Source of the DNA: Atkinsonella hypoxylon
Lineage: Eukaryota; Ascomycota; Sordariomycetes; Hypocreales; Clavicipitaceae
DNA: 64,000 bases
Assembly (NCBI GenBank): GCA_000729835.1
Contig: JFHB01000116.1
Coordinates: 1-64,000, forward strand
Direction of reading: 5' to 3'
This document shows positions 56,777 to 64,000 of this stretch, piece by piece (the first letter of the stretch is position 1; each line of letters begins with the position of its first letter). A program made the translations under genes and the position numbers. Below the pieces are notes generated by a model, which saw only the letters and a list, made by a program, of their open reading frames with translations, made no database searches and was not told the origin of the DNA.

Positions 56777-57760
56777 ATGGGCCTCGGCCGCTTCTTCTGC
56801 GTGGCCCTCCCCCTCATCCTTACCGCCGCTTCCATCATCGCCCTGCTCATCGCCACGCTCTCCGGCGTGACCCATAACCAGCTATGGATGTTCCAGCTCG
56901 ACACTCGAAACCTGAGCATCAACCCTGCCGATGCTGCCCATCTCGCTGGCAAACTGGGCATCACCATTCGTGACGTCAAGACGGACAACATCTCTGCCGC
57001 CGATCTCAATCTCGCCAATACCTACGAAGTCGATCTCTGGGGGTACTGCTCCACCAACCTCGATGGCAAGCGCGAGTGCACAAAGGCCGAGTTCAACTGG
57101 GCTAGCACCGCGCTCAACACTAGCTTCCTCGACTCGTTTACCTCGACGACCGGTGTCAAGATTGAGCTTCCTAGCGAGATCAAGAATGCGCTCAAGACAT
57201 TCCGCAGCGTCACGAAATGGACCGAAGTGGCTTTTATTGTGGCTCTCGTTGCGCTCGGTATAGAGCTGTTTGTCGGCATCTTCGCCACCTGCTCTCGCGT
57301 GGTTTCTTGTCTCACGTGGCTGGTTTCCGGCACCACGGCCCTGCTCGTTGGTATAGCAGCAGGTCTTTCCACGGCCATGGCCACCATCGTCATTGGAGCC
57401 GTCGAGAGCACAGCCAAGTACTACGGCGTAAAGGGCCACGTTGGCGGCAGCTTCCTCGCTACCGTTTGGATAGCCACCACCTTCGCCATGGCCGCAGCCT
57501 TCTTCTGGATCTTCACCATCTGCTGTTGCAAACCGGAACGTCGCCAGAAAAACCGGGACTCGCGCAACATCGAGCCTGATGGCGAGAAGTTGCTGCCCAC
57601 TAGTGCATACCGTCCTCTGAGCAGCAGCAACTTTGCAATGACGGGCGGACAGAGCGGTGGCTACTACAATCCTAATCAGAGCTACTCGTCTGGCCCTAGG
57701 CATCCTGCTGCCCAGGACAGAACTGATTTGGCGTATGAGCCTTACTCACATCGGGCATAA
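56777..57760 (+). CDS. Sur7/PalI-family eisosome-type membrane protein
   Basis: A single exon of 327 aa from the ATG at 56777 (MGLGRFFCVALPLILTAASI). An in-frame ATG at 56660 would add 39 Ser/Arg/Pro-rich residues without family character, so it is less likely. There are four membrane segments: residues about 7-30, then FIVALVALGIELFVGIFA, TTALLVGIAAGL and SFLATVWIATTFAMAAAFFWIF. A large extracellular loop carries the family's GYC motif and a second cysteine (DLWGYCSTNLDGKRECTKA). The cytosolic tail is Tyr/Ser/Gly-rich. Sur7 relatives mark plasma-membrane eisosomes and support cell-wall and endocytic organisation; PalI relatives sense pH. The sequence does not settle which. Confidence 0.88.
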   Translation: MGLGRFFCVALPLILTAASIIALLIATLSGVTHNQLWMFQLDTRNLSINPADAAHLAGKLGITIRDVKTDNISAADLNLANTYEVDLWGYCSTNLDGKRECTKAEFNWASTALNTSFLDSFTSTTGVKIELPSEIKNALKTFRSVTKWTEVAFIVALVALGIELFVGIFATCSRVVSCLTWLVSGTTALLVGIAAGLSTAMATIVIGAVESTAKYYGVKGHVGGSFLATVWIATTFAMAAAFFWIFTICCCKPERRQKNRDSRNIEPDGEKLLPTSAYRPLSSSNFAMTGGQSGGYYNPNQSYSSGPRHPAAQDRTDLAYEPYSHRA

Positions 57761-58480
57761 GATGATGTTCTGCTTGGATACATGAGCTCATGACGTTTAC
57801 TTTTTCTTCATAGTCCTGCGGTCCCTAGATTTATGTATTTTGATAACGTCACAGCGAGAGGTTAATATTGCTTATTCTGAACAGGAGTATTTTGGGCATT
57901 ATTCTCGGCGTTGGGGCGGTTTGGGTTTGGGTTAGGGATACTTGAGGGTACCTGGCCGAGAATAGCATGCCAGGAGTGGGTAGAACAAATACCTTATGAA
58001 CATAAAGCATTGTTGATATGCATGACATGAATAAGTATAAATTCTCTAGAGGCGCTACCTGAATAGTATGCATGTTTGTTTCAAAATCTCAACCCTGGGT
58101 CGTGGATAGGGCCGGGAGATCTGCAGTCTATAAATAAGAACTGCCTATTCACAGCAAAATGACCATGGTTCATGATCGATAACGAGGTAGCAAATGTAAG
58201 TTTCAGAACAATCTTTGCTGCGTGGCTAGTACAATACGTCGGGTTGTTTTCAGTCTTCAATCTACATATGGCTGGAGTGGGACTTGTGCTCATCTGTCAT
58301 GCGCGTGGAGTCATGGACCCTGACTCAAAAATTTCAACATTTTATGAGAGCGCATGTATGCACGTCACCGTACGCTCCAATGTTTCTTGTGGATGAAATA
58401 AACTTCAGAGCAAACCAGAGCTTATCCGTATTCAGTACCCCATTCATCTATGGCTGCCTGAGTATACCTTCCCTTCAACA
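57761..58480. other. Intergenic: Sur7 3' flank / WDR6 promoter
   Basis: A 720-bp region with a GGGTTTGGGTTAGGG stretch near 57920-57938 that is too short to be telomeric. No supportable gene. Confidence 0.6.
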
Positions 58481-61945
<3,465 letters not shown>

Positions 61946-64000
61946 AGGATGGAAGCAGTTAGTTGACGGGTGACGAACGAGATGTACGTACTCGGTATGA
62001 AGCCGAGTAATGGCATGAGGTATAGATTCTGGTTCCCCATCACATGCTGATTCGTGCTGTCATCGTCATGCCTTGTTTGCTCTGACAAGACTTGGCACCA
62101 TAACATGTCGATTGAGTGCAGCCTCGTTTGAAACATTGCACAACGCATATGGCCGTAGCACGAATGGGTCCTTTTCTTTCCAGTTATCAGCTATGTCTTG
62201 GCCTTGCAGGAATTGTTTACTGCTGAAACGGATGCTGAGACCTGGTGAGATGATGAATGAGTAAGAGTGATACGAGTCGCTCTGAGCAGTGTCCGCATGG
62301 GGATAGCAACAGGTGACCTGGTGATTGTCCCACTTTACTTGTTGAGCGACGTGCGCGTCCTGTTTCCGCCAAGATGTCAATTATGCGAACAAGGCAAGTA
62401 CCGGGAAAGCAGGAACGAGGCAAGTGCGTCATAAGAAAGCCACGTCGCGTTCGCGAATCCCGTATCCCTTGGCAGCCAGGCACCCGGCTCGGTTAAAGCG
62501 TGCCAGCTGCGCATGAAAACAGCCGCAGGGCGGTTCGCCCAATCGGGGTTGGGGTGCTGGGGCGAATTATGCTTGCGATGGGCAGGCAGATGCGCAGAAG
62601 GGGGCACCAGACCGGAATTGACCAGAACGGCATTTTTTTTTTTTAATATACATATACATATATTAATATCGGCGGTGGCTCCGGCTACGGGGCATTAGAA
62701 CAGTTGACATGCTGCAGCCTTATGGCAAGGACAAGGACAACTTGTCCCGCACGGTGTTTGCAGAAGGGCACAGCGTCACTTGCAAGCACCGAGTACGGAT
62801 AGTGTTTTTTTTTTTTTGCCAAGGATGGGAATCCCCCATTGAGGCCACCGTGTGGATGGAGTGCAGGAAGGGAAAACGCAGTTTCTCGTCACGACCTGAA
62901 ACTTTCTCGCCGTTGTGCAAGGAATTGAGCAGGCAGCCACCGACTTGTTGCCCTCGTGCGGCAGCCCATAGTTGAGCACCCATGCATCGTACATCTCCCT
63001 GCCCTGGCCAATGCACGTTGCTCTGATGAAGAAAACGTGCCTGACAGCCGGCAGATGAACCGATCGCACCAAGGGAGGGAGGGAGGTGGGGGGGACCTCG
63101 TCGATTCCGAGGTTGCGTCACTGTCTGCAAGTATCTGCTTCTCCGAATCAAAAACAAAGGGGATTTTACAGTAGCCAGCCTTGGCGCCACTGGCATAAAT
63201 CATGATGAACTTATGTTCGGTTATTAAGTACATGCGTTTCCTCGCACAACCTCGTTTGCGCTCGGCGGTTTGCTAAAATGGAGGACGGATTGCCAAGTGT
63301 CGTGGCCTTTTGTGTCGCGGTAGGGAAGAGGGCTGGAGATAGGATTCCAGCGTGTTGCCCTGAGTATGTTGTTGTGGGATTCTGCATTCGTCGTCGGTTG
63401 TGTGTGATGGTCGTGGTCGTGGTTGTCAGTCTACGTGCCAAGGTTGTTGTTGACAGATTGGTTGACAGATGACCCCGACCCTCACCTCCGCCCCATTGTC
63501 TGTGCTCAGGGCCCGATTAAACTGTCACCCGCACCGCATGCGTGCCCAGGCAGTCCTGTCCAACTTGCCTCTGTCCAAGATTTTCATCTTCATCTCGATC
63601 GCATCTTTTGTTGCTGCAGGGGACATCAGCAACTGGGCGGCTTGTGCGCCCCACCTTCCCCCACTGCCCACTACCACCACCAAAGTTACCCACCCAGCCA
63701 CCCCGGCCCAGCCTGCTTCCGAGCTGGATTTCAGCTATCGTCGTTTTGCCCCCAAGTTGAGCCTTTTTTTTTTTTCCTTCCAACTTTTTGACTTTGGACT
63801 TGGATCGCCCTGCTTACGTGGGCGAGGTTGCACACGATGCCCGCCAAGAATCTGTACCGTTCCTGCTTAATATACACTTAGTTTTTTTACCTTGTACCTA
63901 GATAGGCTAGGTAGGTTCATGCCAAGATGCCCCTCTGCTAGATACTTAAAACAACCCCCGCAAATTCAAACATCTTCAACCACGGATGAGACAATCGCTT
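61946..64000. other. Intergenic to window edge; no gene seen
   Basis: About 2 kb downstream of the WDR6-like gene. Open frames in 63.4-63.9 kb are short and lack any recognised domain, though the 63469-63870 frame has a hydrophobic stretch. T-runs near 62632-62644, 62804-62817 and 63766-63776 and a pyrimidine-rich end suggest the promoter of a gene beyond the right edge. Confidence 0.55.

Noticed and set aside
56882..57703. 273-codon minus-strand frame opposite the Sur7-family gene
   Set aside because: Antisense composition artefact with no family character.
57920..57938. GGGTTTGGGTTAGGG resembling telomere repeat
   Set aside because: Only one TTAGGG-like unit in mid-chromosome sequence; not an array.
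63469..63870. 133-codon frame with a hydrophobic segment
   Set aside because: Proline-rich, no domain, no clear promoter or splice signals; too weak to call a gene.

Overview
This is nuclear chromosomal DNA of a filamentous ascomycete (Pezizomycotina; most likely Sordariomycetes, perhaps Hypocreales, but the genus cannot be read from the sequence). The evidence is short 45-90 nt spliceosomal introns with CTAAC-type branch sites, intron-containing tRNA genes, and single-copy fungal genes: class II myosin, a Ppz phosphatase, a Sur7-family protein, an RTA1 protein and PET191. I see no phage, plasmid, CRISPR, transposon, viral or secondary-metabolite cluster. Gene spacing is ordinary (0.3-1.5 kb) except for one gap of about 7 kb. 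Exon boundaries below were worked out by hand from reading frame and splice consensus.

Layout. 1-9.6 kb, minus strand: a PARP-type zinc-finger protein cut by the left edge, then the ATR/Mec1 checkpoint kinase. 10-17.3 kb, minus: myosin II heavy chain. 18-21.3 kb, plus: a Red1/ZFC3H1-like CCCH protein, divergent from myosin. 22.1-26.3 kb, minus: an RTA1 7-TM protein and a steryl ester hydrolase. 26.9 kb, plus: PET191. 28.3 kb: tRNA-Ile(AAT). 28.7-30 kb, minus: a secreted aspartic protease. 31.5 kb, plus: a Ppn2-like membrane-anchored phosphatase. 33-40 kb, minus: transaldolase, Tudor-SN and Cu/Zn superoxide dismutase. 40.6-43.3 kb, minus: a phosphatidylserine decarboxylase with an apparent frameshift, and an SDR oxidoreductase. 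44 kb: tRNA-Val(TAC). 44.7-47.1 kb: mitochondrial ribosome recycling factor, convergent with an RGG-rich mitochondrial protein. 48-49.7 kb, minus: Ppz-type phosphatase. 49.7-56.8 kb: gene-poor DNA rich in short tandem repeats. 56.8 kb, plus: Sur7-family protein. 58.5-61.9 kb, plus: WDR6/Rtt10-like protein with a long poly-serine tract. 61.9-64 kb: no gene seen.

These are mostly housekeeping genes: DNA-damage signalling, cytokinesis, RNA quality control, lipid metabolism, mitochondrial biogenesis, pentose phosphate pathway and oxidative stress. No operon-like or biosynthetic cluster is visible, and I found no undescribed multi-gene system. The most unusual observations are small in scale: a 42-bp exact copy of steryl-esterase exon sequence in that gene's own upstream region, an apparent frameshift in the phosphatidylserine decarboxylase, 19- and 12-nt exons in transaldolase, a probable GC-AG intron, a frame-preserving intron in the Red1-like gene, and a repeat-filled 7-kb gap.
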